A DNA stretch of 38,880 nucleotides from a virus. Numbering within the stretch: the stretch's first letter is position 1; every line of letters begins with the position of its first letter. The notes under the pieces were generated by a model that did not search any database, was not told where the DNA came from, and was given only the letters and a program-made list of their open reading frames with translations. A program made the position numbers and the translations under genes. Positions 31,611 through 38,880 of the stretch are shown one piece after another. The stretch covers positions 1 through 38,880 of the IMG/VR virus record IMGVR_UViG_3300017762_000020; one strand, given 5' to 3'.

Positions 31611-32125
31611 AGGTTAATTGGCTCCTCTCGACCCTCTGCCATTGCCACAAACAAAAAGGCAAACAGCGCTATCGTAATCGCAATGACCGCGCCAACGATC
31701 GCTGCATTTTTAAGCGCCTCGTTAAATTCCGCAGCCTTACGAGCCGCTTCACGCTTTTGCGCGGCGATCTGCTCCTTTTGTTTTTTAACAGCTTCTGCAT
31801 GGTGGTTTAAAATTTCCTGCCATGTGGACGGCTGGTTTGCTGGCTTTGGCCACCTTAAATTAATTAATGTAGAAATCTGTTGCAGTTCAAATTCGAGGTC
31901 TTTGGCGGCCAATACAGCGTCGATCGAACTAGTCAGCTTAATATCCACCCCCACTGATGCTTGCTTGTTTCTTTCCTCGTTTATTTTTTGCCTTGCCGCG
32001 AAAATTGTAGACAGTTGATCGGAAAGTTGGCTGACACTTTCAACATCGTTGACACGTTCTTTAACGAATTTTATTGCACTTGACGCCGCCTGGACGGCCA
32101 TCAGCGCGGTCGAGATCGGTTCCAT
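31607..32125 (-). CDS. Coiled-coil protein with C-terminal membrane anchor
   Basis: 172 residues. A long helical region (about 20-140) rich in Lys/Glu/Gln/Ala (HHAEAVKKQKEQIAAQKREA) precedes one TM helix (about 143-165: AAIVGAVIAITIALFAFLFV), then an acidic tail. This is the reverse of a classical Rz spanin, which has its TM at the N-terminus. Likely a lysis-accessory or superinfection-related protein, but no family recognised. Overlaps on both sides (TAATG, ATGA). Confidence 0.6.
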   Translation of the reverse strand: MEPISTALMAVQAASSAIKFVKERVNDVESVSQLSDQLSTIFAARQKINEERNKQASVGVDIKLTSSIDAVLAAKDLEFELQQISTLINLRWPKPANQPSTWQEILNHHAEAVKKQKEQIAAQKREAARKAAEFNEALKNAAIVGAVIAITIALFAFLFVAMAEGREEPINL

Positions 32126-32295
32126 TAGCTTCTCACAATCATGCTAATGAGCAGCACAATCGTCGTGCCAGCTGTACCGATCATTATATGCTCGATCCTC
32201 TTTATCCTGTTTATAGTTTCGACCCACCTCTCATCTGTCACGGCGATATGCTTTTCAAGCTCAACATGGATTGATTGCAAGGTTGGTTTAGCCAT
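32125..32295 (-). CDS. 56-residue membrane protein (XhlA-like layout)
   Basis: Starts MAKPTLQSIHVELEKHIAVT; a charged helix (ERWVETINRIKRIEHIM) is followed by one TM helix (about 38-54, IGTAGTTIVLLISMIV) and a short basic end. The ATG overlaps the previous stop (TGATG), and the stop overlaps the next start (TAATG), which supports a real gene. Helix-then-TM at about 60-70 residues recalls XhlA-type holin partners; the similarity is of architecture only. Confidence 0.6.
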   Translation of the reverse strand: MAKPTLQSIHVELEKHIAVTDERWVETINRIKRIEHIMIGTAGTTIVLLISMIVRS

Positions 32296-32762
32296 CAGCC
32301 AGCGATTTCCATGATTTCTATGTGACTGAAATTCACGTTTTCATGTAGTTCGTTGACTGCTATTGCATGTGGGCCAGAGGTGTCATAAGACCGAAATTGC
32401 ACTTTGATGGTTTTTGATGCTGTGGAAGTATTTGTATAAAACCAACAGGGCGAAGTTGTTTGTCTCTCTGAGTTACTAAAAGATGAATTTTGTACGTCTA
32501 CATCAAAGAACATATAGTGATTAGTTGGGTCGCCTAACGACACGTTATCAACTACACATCTAAAAGAACCTTCACCACTTATGTGAAACACTGCTGAAAT
32601 TCTCAACACGCTATTGGAACTTTTTGGAGTATAGTTGATAGTTGCAGTGTCAGTAAAAGTTGCAGTTCCCTGTAGGTCGTTTTTGGTTGTGTAATAAGAT
32701 TTTGCATGTCCAATTACAGACCCACTCGGGAGACTGCTTGATTGTAATCGTATTAATCCCAT
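32295..32762 (-). CDS. Small tail-tip/adhesin-like beta protein
   Basis: 155 residues. The core is all-beta and Ser/Thr/Asn-rich with jelly-roll-like strands (SSNSVLRISAVFHISGEGSF, SKTIKVQFRSYD) ending in FSHIEIMEIAG, a common tail-protein terminal pattern (xhIxxxEI.G). No enzyme motif. First of the non-fibre genes after the tail cluster and coupled to the small membrane protein. Probable receptor-binding or decoration role (inference from composition and location). Confidence 0.6.
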   Translation of the reverse strand: MGLIRLQSSSLPSGSVIGHAKSYYTTKNDLQGTATFTDTATINYTPKSSNSVLRISAVFHISGEGSFRCVVDNVSLGDPTNHYMFFDVDVQNSSFSNSERQTTSPCWFYTNTSTASKTIKVQFRSYDTSGPHAIAVNELHENVNFSHIEIMEIAG

Positions 32763-32774
32763 ATCAGTCCCCCT

Positions 32775-33290
32775 TTATCCTAAAAAGTCCATCGTGAAGT
32801 GATCTAGTCTAACCGTCATATTGTTGTTATCGTACTCCCGTAGGTAGAGACTGATATCCTGACCAGCATTGCAATTTACTATACTACTTGCAGTTAGATT
32901 GTTGTGAGATACACCGCTAACGTATGGGAAAGCAAAATGATTAAACTGATTTTGTGTGTCTAAAACCCCATCTTTGTACAAAACAAAAGATACTGCTCGT
33001 CTAGCGGCAGAATTGTTTAATGAAATGGCAACGCTCCAGCGGTATGTGCCAGTCATCGGCACAGTGACTTCATTGTTTGCGAGAGTAAAACCACCGCTTT
33101 GTGCATAAGTATCGTCAAGTGTGAGTTTTACGAGTGTTCCAACGGAACCAAGACTAGCAGCGGCACCGCTATTATAAAAGTGACCATAAACAGGTGTGCC
33201 TAGTGACACACGCCCACTTGCATCAATCGACAACGCTGTGTTGCTGTTGGTGGGATCTTGCAGGGTACTAACTTTAAGTATGCTTGTCAT
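32775..33290 (-). CDS. C1q/TNF-like small tail protein
   Basis: 171 residues. N-terminal tag MTSILKVSTLQDPTNSNTAL then SIDASGRVSLGT is followed by a C1q-like beta jelly roll: VTVPMTGTYRWSVAIS, VSFVLYKDG and ISLYLREYDN...VRLDHFTMDFLG. C1q-like domains often trimerise and bind surface ligands, fitting a receptor-binding tip. The N-terminal tag is shared in outline with the next upstream gene (33300-33788), suggesting a common docking site. Confidence 0.68.
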   Translation of the reverse strand: MTSILKVSTLQDPTNSNTALSIDASGRVSLGTPVYGHFYNSGAAASLGSVGTLVKLTLDDTYAQSGGFTLANNEVTVPMTGTYRWSVAISLNNSAARRAVSFVLYKDGVLDTQNQFNHFAFPYVSGVSHNNLTASSIVNCNAGQDISLYLREYDNNNMTVRLDHFTMDFLG

Positions 33291-33299
33291 ATCGCTATC

Positions 33300-33788
33300 C
33301 TATCCTATTAAGTACCCGCCAAAACCACTATAAGCTGGAAAATATGCGCCAAAATTTCCTTTAATAGTGACTGTCTGATTTGCGGTAAGTTGTATAACTT
33401 CACTGAAAGTTGATGACTGGTCTAGACTGGTAGATTCGCTGGCGTGCCAATAAAGAGAACCATCAAACGAACCGTCATCTATACTAATAAAAAAATCAGA
33501 AGTGGAAGTCGTGTTATTAATATAAACACGACCAAAGAAATGATACAACCCATCAATAGGTGCCACAAATTCGTGGTCTGTAGTGTTGTAATAATTACCA
33601 ATGTTGTAATCAACTGAAGTCAACAAACTAAGTTTTGTATTAGAGACAAAGTTTGTCCACGTTGTCGATGTTCCGTGAACACGAAACGCTGGTCTTGCAG
33701 GAGTAGTCACACGACCACTGCTGTCTATCTCAAGTGCCGTGGTGCCTGATGTTGAGTGACCGATCTGGTCTACGTTTAAAGTTGACAT
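33300..33788 (-). CDS. C1q-like small tail protein
   Basis: 162 residues. Tag MSTLNVDQIGHSTSGTTALE followed by IDSSGRVTTPARPAF matches the tag of the neighbour. The body is C1q-like: FRVHGTSTTWTNF, then LSLLTSVDYNIGNYYNTTDH, FVAPIDGLYHFFGRVYINNT and IQLTANQTVTIKG. Thus two tandem genes carry the same tag and fold type with divergent bodies. Likely alternate or co-assembled receptor-binding proteins. Confidence 0.72.
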   Translation of the reverse strand: MSTLNVDQIGHSTSGTTALEIDSSGRVTTPARPAFRVHGTSTTWTNFVSNTKLSLLTSVDYNIGNYYNTTDHEFVAPIDGLYHFFGRVYINNTTSTSDFFISIDDGSFDGSLYWHASESTSLDQSSTFSEVIQLTANQTVTIKGNFGAYFPAYSGFGGYLIG

Positions 33789-33794
33789 AATCAG

Positions 33795-34343
33795 TTACCC
33801 CCCTATTTCTGTTGCGCTGATAAATGAGATGCCACGCTCGTATGCGGTGCCATCAACATCTCCGACTGTTCTGTTGATAAACAAGGTGTCATTACCCTGT
33901 GTGACAACTCCACACTTGTATGTGATTTGAGATGTTGTTGATGGGCTGTCAAAATAATCATATCTTCCAACAAGGGGCGTAGACTGGTCATCTGGAGCAT
34001 CGTATGTTCTCGTTAAAGAGCTTATTCCAACATTACGACTTCCAGCCGCTGAATGTGCAAGTTTGGTAGTATCTCTGAAGAAAAATAACGTGTTGTTATA
34101 ACTGTTTCCGTCATCAGCTAATTCACCGAAAATATGTGCTTGAAGGTGAATTACACTTAAAGTGCTTGCTGGTGTAATGTTGACTGTCAAATCTGTTATT
34201 ACAGTATTAGTGTTTGCTGTTAGCGACACTGAGTTCGTGCCAGTAAACTGAGTGTACTGCATCTGAATGATACCGCCTTGAGGCATCACAATCTTGTTGC
34301 CAGCGGTTTTCGGAGCAAGTTCGTTGACTAGTAATTTAGACAA
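33795..34343 (-). CDS. Small tail protein with beta jelly-roll body
   Basis: 182 residues. MSKLLVNELAPKTAGNKIVM is a tail-docking-like tag as in many phage fibre proteins (SKLxVNxLxPxTGxxIxxP). The body contains GGIIQMQYTQFTG, VNITPASTLSVIHLQAHIFG and ends GISFISATEIGG, the typical R-x-I/x-ISxIxAxEI ending of marine phage tail proteins. Function: probable adhesin or fibre tip. Overlaps the next gene by 8 nt. Confidence 0.68.
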   Translation of the reverse strand: MSKLLVNELAPKTAGNKIVMPQGGIIQMQYTQFTGTNSVSLTANTNTVITDLTVNITPASTLSVIHLQAHIFGELADDGNSYNNTLFFFRDTTKLAHSAAGSRNVGISSLTRTYDAPDDQSTPLVGRYDYFDSPSTTSQITYKCGVVTQGNDTLFINRTVGDVDGTAYERGISFISATEIGG

Positions 34344-34800
34344 TGGTCATCTCCCCAACTACTGTAAGTACGACGCTGTTATCAATCGTAAACGTACCTG
34401 CGACCATGGCTCGTTCTGATGATGCTATGGTTGTGTTCGTAGTTAATGTGCCTGTGTTGATACGGATGCCATTACGCATTAAGTTTCCAGACAATTTACT
34501 AGCTGTGATTGTTCCATCGCTAACAGAACCCACATCAAATACATCCCCAAGAGCAACAACAAAATCTATTGTGTCGCTGGTAGTCAGAGCTTCAGCAAAT
34601 ACAAGATTGCTTCCACTGATTGTAAAGCTGTCTTGAGGAGCTTGAATAATACCGTTGAGAGATACTATCAAATGATTTGCAGTCTCTGGAAAATATGCTG
34701 CACCACCTAGCGTCAATGCGTAGGTGTCTGTAGCAGAGGCAGAAGGGAATGATAGTTTATTAAACCCACCGCCTACAGGTCTTTTTCCTATATATGGCAT
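34336..34800 (-). CDS. Tail protein with shared YIG-type domain
   Basis: 154 residues. Begins MPYIGKRPVGGGFNKLSFPS; then a ~90-residue beta domain (YALTLGGAAYFPETANHLIV, SLNGIIQAPQDSFTISGSNL, IDFVVALGD) that also occurs in the S74 fibre and in the large fibre at 37428-38714. The second half (ITASKLSGN...TNTTIASSERAMVAGTFTID) is a beta-helix-like segment common in phage tails. Probably a linker or base of the tail-tip complex. Confidence 0.65.
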   Translation of the reverse strand: MPYIGKRPVGGGFNKLSFPSASATDTYALTLGGAAYFPETANHLIVSLNGIIQAPQDSFTISGSNLVFAEALTTSDTIDFVVALGDVFDVGSVSDGTITASKLSGNLMRNGIRINTGTLTTNTTIASSERAMVAGTFTIDNSVVLTVVGEMTIV

Positions 34801-34815
34801 GATGATTTCCCTTGA

Positions 34816-35073
34816 TTAGATGTCTTGAGATGCCAAGTGATCTGCGTAGGCGTCTTTGACTGCCTGAGTGAAAACTGGTGTGCAGACTGCCGCTACATCA
34901 GCATCTTCCGCTGCTAGGTCGGCGTCAGGCATAACTACATGTCTGTGAAATGTACGACTGATCTCAGTGCCATCACGCTTAATGACTGTGGCAGTGCGTA
35001 CTTGTACGGAACTGAATGTGCTGTTGTTTACGACTTCGATTTTGTCGTTAAGTGTTTCTTCTGTAAGTGCCAT
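34816..35073 (-). CDS. Small tail-region protein of unknown function
   Basis: 85 residues: MALTEETLNDKIEVVNNSTF, a beta hairpin with VQVRTATVIKRDGTEISRTF, then VVMPDADL and a C-terminal helix (VFTQAVKDAYADHLAS). I recall similar small proteins near fibre genes in marine phages, sometimes called tail-fibre assembly-like, but I know no proven role. Short intergenic gaps on both sides. Confidence 0.6.
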   Translation of the reverse strand: MALTEETLNDKIEVVNNSTFSSVQVRTATVIKRDGTEISRTFHRHVVMPDADLAAEDADVAAVCTPVFTQAVKDAYADHLASQDI

Positions 35074-35087
35074 GTCTTAAACCTTTG

Positions 35088-35579
35088 TTATGCTGTTGTT
35101 CTGTAAACTACACTGAGCCACACATAGACTGAGCTTGTTGCGTTATGAATAACAGGTGTCCAAATATCCACATCTCTGGTCTGGTAAAACTTAATTGTAT
35201 CGTAAGGCGCAGTAATGTAGGGAGTGATACTCTTACAACCAGCATCTAGGTCAAATCCCCGATACAGCATTTGATTTCCACAAGGGACTGTTTCTGATGG
35301 CAGAAACGGTATACCCGAGACAATTGCCTGACCTGAGTAACCTGCTGAGTTTACGTTTGAGATTTGACATTGAAGGAAAACAAGTTCTCCTATTTTTGTG
35401 TAATTACCATTTCCAGTAATTAAGGTTGCAGGTTTTGAACTGTTACTGTCTAGCGCAGGTGTCCAAGTGCCAGTCTCATAGTCATCAAACTGATTAGCAG
35501 AAACGGTTCCACCAAAGTGCATACCTGCGAAGTCATCAGCGAGATTTACGCTTTCGGATTGTATTACTGATTTTGCCAT
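35088..35579 (-). CDS. Tail fibre tip protein (YETGTWTP-type)
   Basis: 163 residues. The segment FDDYETGTWTPALDS, then GNGNYTKIGELVFLQCQISN and SGQAIVSGIPFLP, is a frequent C-terminal tail-fibre module in many phages (D-YE-GTWTPxL; G-NYTKIG). The N-terminal 30 residues (VIQSESVNLADDFAG) would dock it. Here the module is a gene of its own rather than part of a long fibre, suggesting it was split off or is exchanged as a cassette. It overlaps the S74 fibre by 1 nt. Confidence 0.72.
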   Translation of the reverse strand: MAKSVIQSESVNLADDFAGMHFGGTVSANQFDDYETGTWTPALDSNSSKPATLITGNGNYTKIGELVFLQCQISNVNSAGYSGQAIVSGIPFLPSETVPCGNQMLYRGFDLDAGCKSITPYITAPYDTIKFYQTRDVDIWTPVIHNATSSVYVWLSVVYRTTA

Positions 35580-36745
35580 TATGCGTTCTCCAGTGCCGTC
35601 AACCGTGTCTCAATGTCAGCCAGCCGCTGTTCAGTTGCTGCACACACAAACGAAAGCAACTCAGGGTATCTGATGCCCTTGCGGGTTTGGCTGTTGCCAT
35701 CGTCATCAGTCCAAGTGTCACTAATGAAAAACGCATAGTCACCAGCATCCAGACCAGCGTCAGTCATAGCTGCTTCAACATCCTGTGCAATGACGCCTGT
35801 GTGTGTTCTGGCGGCATCGCCTTTGGCTTCTACCTTGTCGTTCCATTTGAAAGTCTTGAATAGCTTACTGATAGCTAAAGCGGCTGTAATCTCTGCGCTG
35901 GTTAAGCTGGCAATCTGTTGCTTTTCGTTTTGGTCAGATGTTTGGATTGTGCCGTTTGTGGCAAAAATATCATCAAATCTAACTGCAGAATTTCCTAAAT
36001 CTATAGCATTGTCACGATTTAAACCCGTCGAGTTAACAGGTATGATTTGACTATTTACATCGTAAAATCGCAGCCCAGTATTTCCAGTGTTTATAAAAAT
36101 ATCACCTATTCTAGACCCAATACTCCCCACAACGGTGCCGTCTTTGCTAAATTTAACAATACTGCCATCACTTGTGCCACGACCAAAAACAACTGGCGCA
36201 CCAGCGTCCCTAAAAACTTGTAGACTAAGACCGTTTTTATAAGTCATTCCTTCGACTGAATTGTCGGCTGGAAGTTCATTTGTAGACCCCACCAGCAAGT
36301 TGCCACTGGCGTCCACGCGCATACGTTCTGAACCACCAGTGTCAAATGTCATAACATCATCTGTGCTGGCAGATATCTTAGTATCGCCATCAGCGTCTAA
36401 AATGAGGTCATTGCCGTTAATGTCTACGTTGCCACTAAACGTACCAGTGGTCGCTTGCATCGGTTGGTCAGATGGATGTGTGCTTGTATGCTTTGCTAGT
36501 GAGTTATAGACAACGTAAATGTCATCGGTGGCTGCTACGCTATATCCTACTAGATTAACTGTAGTACCATCTGTCGTATACGATTCAGTAGGTTCCTGAC
36601 GAACGTGGTTAATAAAAAGGTCTATGCTTTCTGGACTAGATACAGCATGGGACAGAGTTAGGCTAGAGCCTGTAGCCCCTGTTAAATCCTGCTTTGGGGG
36701 TATCTTAGAAAACCCTACAGTTTGTTGATTACCTATGTACGCCAT
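35579..36745 (-). CDS. Tail fibre with C-terminal S74 self-cleaving chaperone domain
   Basis: 388 residues. N-terminal MAYIGNQQTVGFSKIPPKQD and ~90-residue shared beta domain; a fibre shaft with repeats (FSGNVDINGNDLILDADGDT, GSERMRVDASGNLLVGSTNE). From about 265 the peptidase S74 domain: SDQNEK with catalytic S270 and K275, then FKTFKWNDKVEAKG, HTGVIAQDVEAAM, and the coiled end (RLADIETRLTALENA). S74 domains trimerise the fibre and then cut themselves off. Cleavage would occur just before S270. Confidence 0.88.
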   Translation of the reverse strand: MAYIGNQQTVGFSKIPPKQDLTGATGSSLTLSHAVSSPESIDLFINHVRQEPTESYTTDGTTVNLVGYSVAATDDIYVVYNSLAKHTSTHPSDQPMQATTGTFSGNVDINGNDLILDADGDTKISASTDDVMTFDTGGSERMRVDASGNLLVGSTNELPADNSVEGMTYKNGLSLQVFRDAGAPVVFGRGTSDGSIVKFSKDGTVVGSIGSRIGDIFINTGNTGLRFYDVNSQIIPVNSTGLNRDNAIDLGNSAVRFDDIFATNGTIQTSDQNEKQQIASLTSAEITAALAISKLFKTFKWNDKVEAKGDAARTHTGVIAQDVEAAMTDAGLDAGDYAFFISDTWTDDDGNSQTRKGIRYPELLSFVCAATEQRLADIETRLTALENA

Positions 36746-36752
36746 AAATCAC

Positions 36753-37409
36753 CTATGTCGAAATATCGTCGATAACGCTTACCGTCACGTCGAGCGAACT
36801 AACTAGCGAACTGCGAACAAACAAACGCTCTCCGGCCTGCACAAGTATAGATTTGTCTATGACCAGTGACGAACCTGTTGGGATTGGCGTCTGCTTCTGG
36901 ATATAATGTGCATTGTCAATCGCTACAGTGTTGCCCATGCCATCACCGTGCGCAGAACAGCTGTAATACAATGAGGCTGGTGTTGTATCTGTAATGACAA
37001 TTTCTGTTTTCGCGCCAGCTGACCCAGCTGTACCCGTAGTTGTAACACCGGTTGTGTAAGCAGAGCCGCCAGCTGCGGTCTTAAATACTATCTGATGACC
37101 AGCATTTGTAGAATCTGATTGGTCAAACACATAAGTAAACCCTCGATACAGCGTAATTGCTGGCTTTTGATTGCCGCCTAGAACGAAATAACCGCCAGCT
37201 ACCCCAACGCTAAAGGTAAAATAATCACCAGCGCCTCGGTCAACCGCAGCGCCAGTCAAAAACACATCAACTAAAATACCACTTGCCGCTGTGTTGCAAA
37301 GATGTAAGCCCGTAATATTGTCAAAACTGTCAAAATCTGACCCATCTGGTATGTCTGCCGCCGTCGTGCCAACACCCGTTAGTCTAAATGGTCTGAAATT
37401 TTGTGGCAT
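36753..37409 (-). CDS. Tail tip protein with nested cupredoxin-like domain
   Basis: 218 residues. Residues 1-60 (ITGLHLCNTAASGILVDVFL) and 166-218 (YIQKQTPIPTGSSLVIDKSI, then LVQAGERLFVRSSLVSSLDV) look like two halves of one beta-sandwich tail domain. Between them (about 62-165) lies a separate beta domain: AITLYRGFTYVFDQ, GHQIVFK, LYYSCSAHGDGMGN. H105, C151, H154 and M158 match the His-Cys-His-Met ligand pattern of type-1 copper sites (C-x2-H-x3-M). Copper binding is inferred. It lies between the two largest fibre genes. Confidence 0.7.
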   Translation of the reverse strand: MPQNFRPFRLTGVGTTAADIPDGSDFDSFDNITGLHLCNTAASGILVDVFLTGAAVDRGAGDYFTFSVGVAGGYFVLGGNQKPAITLYRGFTYVFDQSDSTNAGHQIVFKTAAGGSAYTTGVTTTGTAGSAGAKTEIVITDTTPASLYYSCSAHGDGMGNTVAIDNAHYIQKQTPIPTGSSLVIDKSILVQAGERLFVRSSLVSSLDVTVSVIDDIST

Positions 37410-37427
37410 CTTTTAGTCCTCGTTAAG

Positions 37428-38714
37428 CTAAAGTGCGGCCGCCATTGCAATGACAAAGCCTTTCGTGGCAAAGGACGAAGTATTTACAGCTGCCACGTTG
37501 TTCCATTGGGTTCCGTCGTAAAATTTTAGGTTCGAGTCGGTGGTGTTAAAGTACAAATCTCCTGGCGCAACTGTATGGCCAGCGCTTGTATGAGCATTTT
37601 GCGCAGCTGTATCGTCAGCATGAGCGCCGTAATAAACCTGATCGAAAGTCGCAACCGCGTTTTGCGCTTCTATCGCGTATGCTTTTGCAGATTTATTTGT
37701 GCCATCGACAGTTTCTGTGCCGTCAACATAATAAGATGCCCAATCTTTTGCAGAATGAGCGCCGGTCGATCCTCTGTTTATGCTCGATACGGCATAGGCC
37801 TTGGCCGAAAACTCAGTGCCATCAACAGTCGTGCTAGTGTTTGGCGTAGCGCCGCCCCCTATCGCCCATTGAATTGCAGCACCGCCGCCGGTTGCGCCCG
37901 TAACACCAGTACCCCCGTTAGCCCATGCTTTTGAACTATATTCAGATGTGGTGGGTATGACGCCATCTATCTTAACAGCATATTGCTGGGCGGTGGTTAC
38001 ATGGCCTTGCGCGTCATTCGAGTGTCCTTGTGCCGTAGAAGCAGCAGCTTGTGCAGCTGATACAGCGGCAGTCGCAGTAACGCTTGGCCCCCAGATAATT
38101 ACATTTTCGTTGCCCGACACAGCTGGTGTGCCTGGTGCAGTAGAAAATGTAATCTGGTTGCCGGATATAGTGTAATCGTCGCCAGGATTTCTCAAGGCTC
38201 CGTTCACAAAAACAAGTACGTCAGTATTAGAAGTGTAAGAAAATGACAGCGTGAAAGTAGTTTGCGATCCAGTACCTTCAAATTTATCAACAGTCGATGC
38301 AGTGGTAGTAATGGCAGCGTTTGCCAGCAGTATCCATTTGTCAGCAGCTAAGTCAGTATCAAAAACATTTCCAGAAGTATGCGCAGTTACAGCAAGATAA
38401 GTTGCAGCGTTATTGTCAACAAGGTCGCCAGCAGCGTAAGCGCGGCCAGCTGTCCAGTTTCCTTGGACGGTATAGCCCTCTAACCCAATTAGTGCCAGCG
38501 TATCAACGCCCAGTGAATTTGCATGAACTGACTGGTTAGCGAGTTTGCCGTCGTCGCGTTGTATCAAACCAATGTTTGTGTTTAGTCCAGTTAGGTTTGT
38601 TCGAGCAGAATTAAGTTCATTGTCGATCTGTACGGCTGGTAATGGCGTTGTCGGATTAACCGTTTGGTGATCGTCAAAATTAAACTGTCGAGCGTATGGT
38701 GTTGGCTGTGCCAT
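37428..38714 (-). CDS. Main tail fibre protein
   Basis: 428 residues from the ATG at 38714 (GAGGA 6 nt upstream; a GTG at 38729 is less likely). N-terminus ARQFNFDDHQ...LNSARTNLTGLNTNIG is the virion-attachment type. Then a carbohydrate-binding-like GNWTAGRAYAAGDLVDNNAA, the shared beta domain (FEGTGSQTTFTLSFSY, DVLVFVNGALRNPGDDYTIS), an Ala/Gln coiled shaft and SAKAYA/SAKDWA repeats, ending LYFNTTDSNLKFYDGTQWNN. First gene of the late operon, which suggests the highest expression from its promoter. Binds the tail and likely carries the smaller tips. Confidence 0.85.
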   Translation of the reverse strand: MAQPTPYARQFNFDDHQTVNPTTPLPAVQIDNELNSARTNLTGLNTNIGLIQRDDGKLANQSVHANSLGVDTLALIGLEGYTVQGNWTAGRAYAAGDLVDNNAATYLAVTAHTSGNVFDTDLAADKWILLANAAITTTASTVDKFEGTGSQTTFTLSFSYTSNTDVLVFVNGALRNPGDDYTISGNQITFSTAPGTPAVSGNENVIIWGPSVTATAAVSAAQAAASTAQGHSNDAQGHVTTAQQYAVKIDGVIPTTSEYSSKAWANGGTGVTGATGGGAAIQWAIGGGATPNTSTTVDGTEFSAKAYAVSSINRGSTGAHSAKDWASYYVDGTETVDGTNKSAKAYAIEAQNAVATFDQVYYGAHADDTAAQNAHTSAGHTVAPGDLYFNTTDSNLKFYDGTQWNNVAAVNTSSFATKGFVIAMAAAL

Positions 38715-38750
38715 AAGCGTCCTCGTCACACAATTCCGTTTATGCTGGAA

Positions 38751-38779
38751 AGTATATACTTATTTTCGACAGGTTTCAA
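38751..38779 (-). promoter_or_regulatory. Strong sigma70-like promoter for the late (tail) operon
   Basis: On the minus strand TTGAAA (38779-38774), a 17-bp spacer and TATACT (38756-38751), about 40 nt before the main fibre ATG. The sequence around the -10 is palindromic (AGTATATACT). It is the best promoter match I found. It would drive leftward transcription into the tail, lysis and head genes; additional internal promoters may exist. Confidence 0.7.
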
Positions 38780-38880
38780 CAAAAGCTAAAGATTGAAATT
38801 TTGCCCAAATTTGTATGTGAGGCCATAATACAATAGCTGCGCGATGTGTGACCAGGCCGGGGGGCGGGTCGGTCGGGTCG
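38780..38880. other. Right end of window; no complete gene, GC-rich terminus
   Basis: No full gene. The last 27 bp (38854-38880) are a G-rich low-complexity run (CCGGGGGGCGGGTCGGTCGG...), very unlike the rest. On the minus strand the frame from the left-edge gene would continue into this segment if the ends are joined. The run may be a sequencing or assembly artefact, or a true end. Confidence 0.4.

Noticed and set aside
31607-32125. Rz-type inner-membrane spanin
   Set aside because: The TM helix is C-terminal, the reverse of Rz, and no Rz1-like lipoprotein is embedded in it.
38751-38760. T7-like phage RNA polymerase promoter
   Set aside because: No single-subunit RNA polymerase gene exists in the window and no repeated 20-bp promoter motif was found.

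Overview
The window looks like an essentially complete 38.9 kb genome of a temperate, short-tailed (podovirus-type) phage. The likely host is a marine bacterium, probably an alphaproteobacterium. That placement is an inference from gene content: small lysine-rich late proteins of the kind recurring in marine phages, a prim-pol replication protein, and C1q-like and cupredoxin-like tail proteins. No host gene, tRNA or rRNA was seen. Only three adjacent genes (7.06-8.68 kb) run rightward; all others run leftward.

Early/replication region (1-6.9 kb, leftward). It starts at a Cro-like regulator (6906) and runs through two small genes, a RuvC-like resolvase, a PD-(D/E)XK nuclease, a small conserved protein, a possible ssDNA-binding protein with an acidic tail, a prim-pol plus RecA-like helicase, an NPPY DNA methyltransferase, three small genes, a protein ending in an SSB-type tip (DDIPF), and a gene cut by the left edge. 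An array of 11-bp iterons (675-853), spaced by about whole helical turns, is a candidate replication origin or regulator-binding array.

Lysogeny region (6.6-9.0 kb). A divergent switch sits between the Cro-like gene and an XRE repressor. It is followed by an excisionase-like gene and a tyrosine integrase. The 286-bp gap after the integrase holds two repeat families (TGTCCA four times at 10-bp period; TGGCGG six times) on both sides of a unique core, a good attP candidate. A hairpin ends the convergent late operon.

Late region (9.0-38.7 kb, leftward). A strong sigma70-like promoter (38779-38751) fires into a set of ten tail-fibre and tip genes. Next comes a tightly overlapping lysis cassette: small TM proteins, an EF-hand TM protein, a 3-TM holin and a GH108 endolysin. 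Then follow large terminase, P22-type portal, scaffold, capsid, T7-type tail tube proteins A and B, a GNAT-like protein, four internal virion proteins, a 2390-residue polyvalent protein with ParB-like and HExxH domains, and four very small basic proteins. No small terminase subunit was recognised.

The left-edge gene stays open if the two window ends are joined, which suggests a circularly permuted complete genome, though not conclusively. The most unusual items are the phased iterons, the SSB-tip protein, the polyvalent protein with its repeated short motif, the EF-hand lysis protein, and a tail protein with a cupredoxin-like domain nested in another beta domain. All functional calls rest on recalled family motifs; no search was run.
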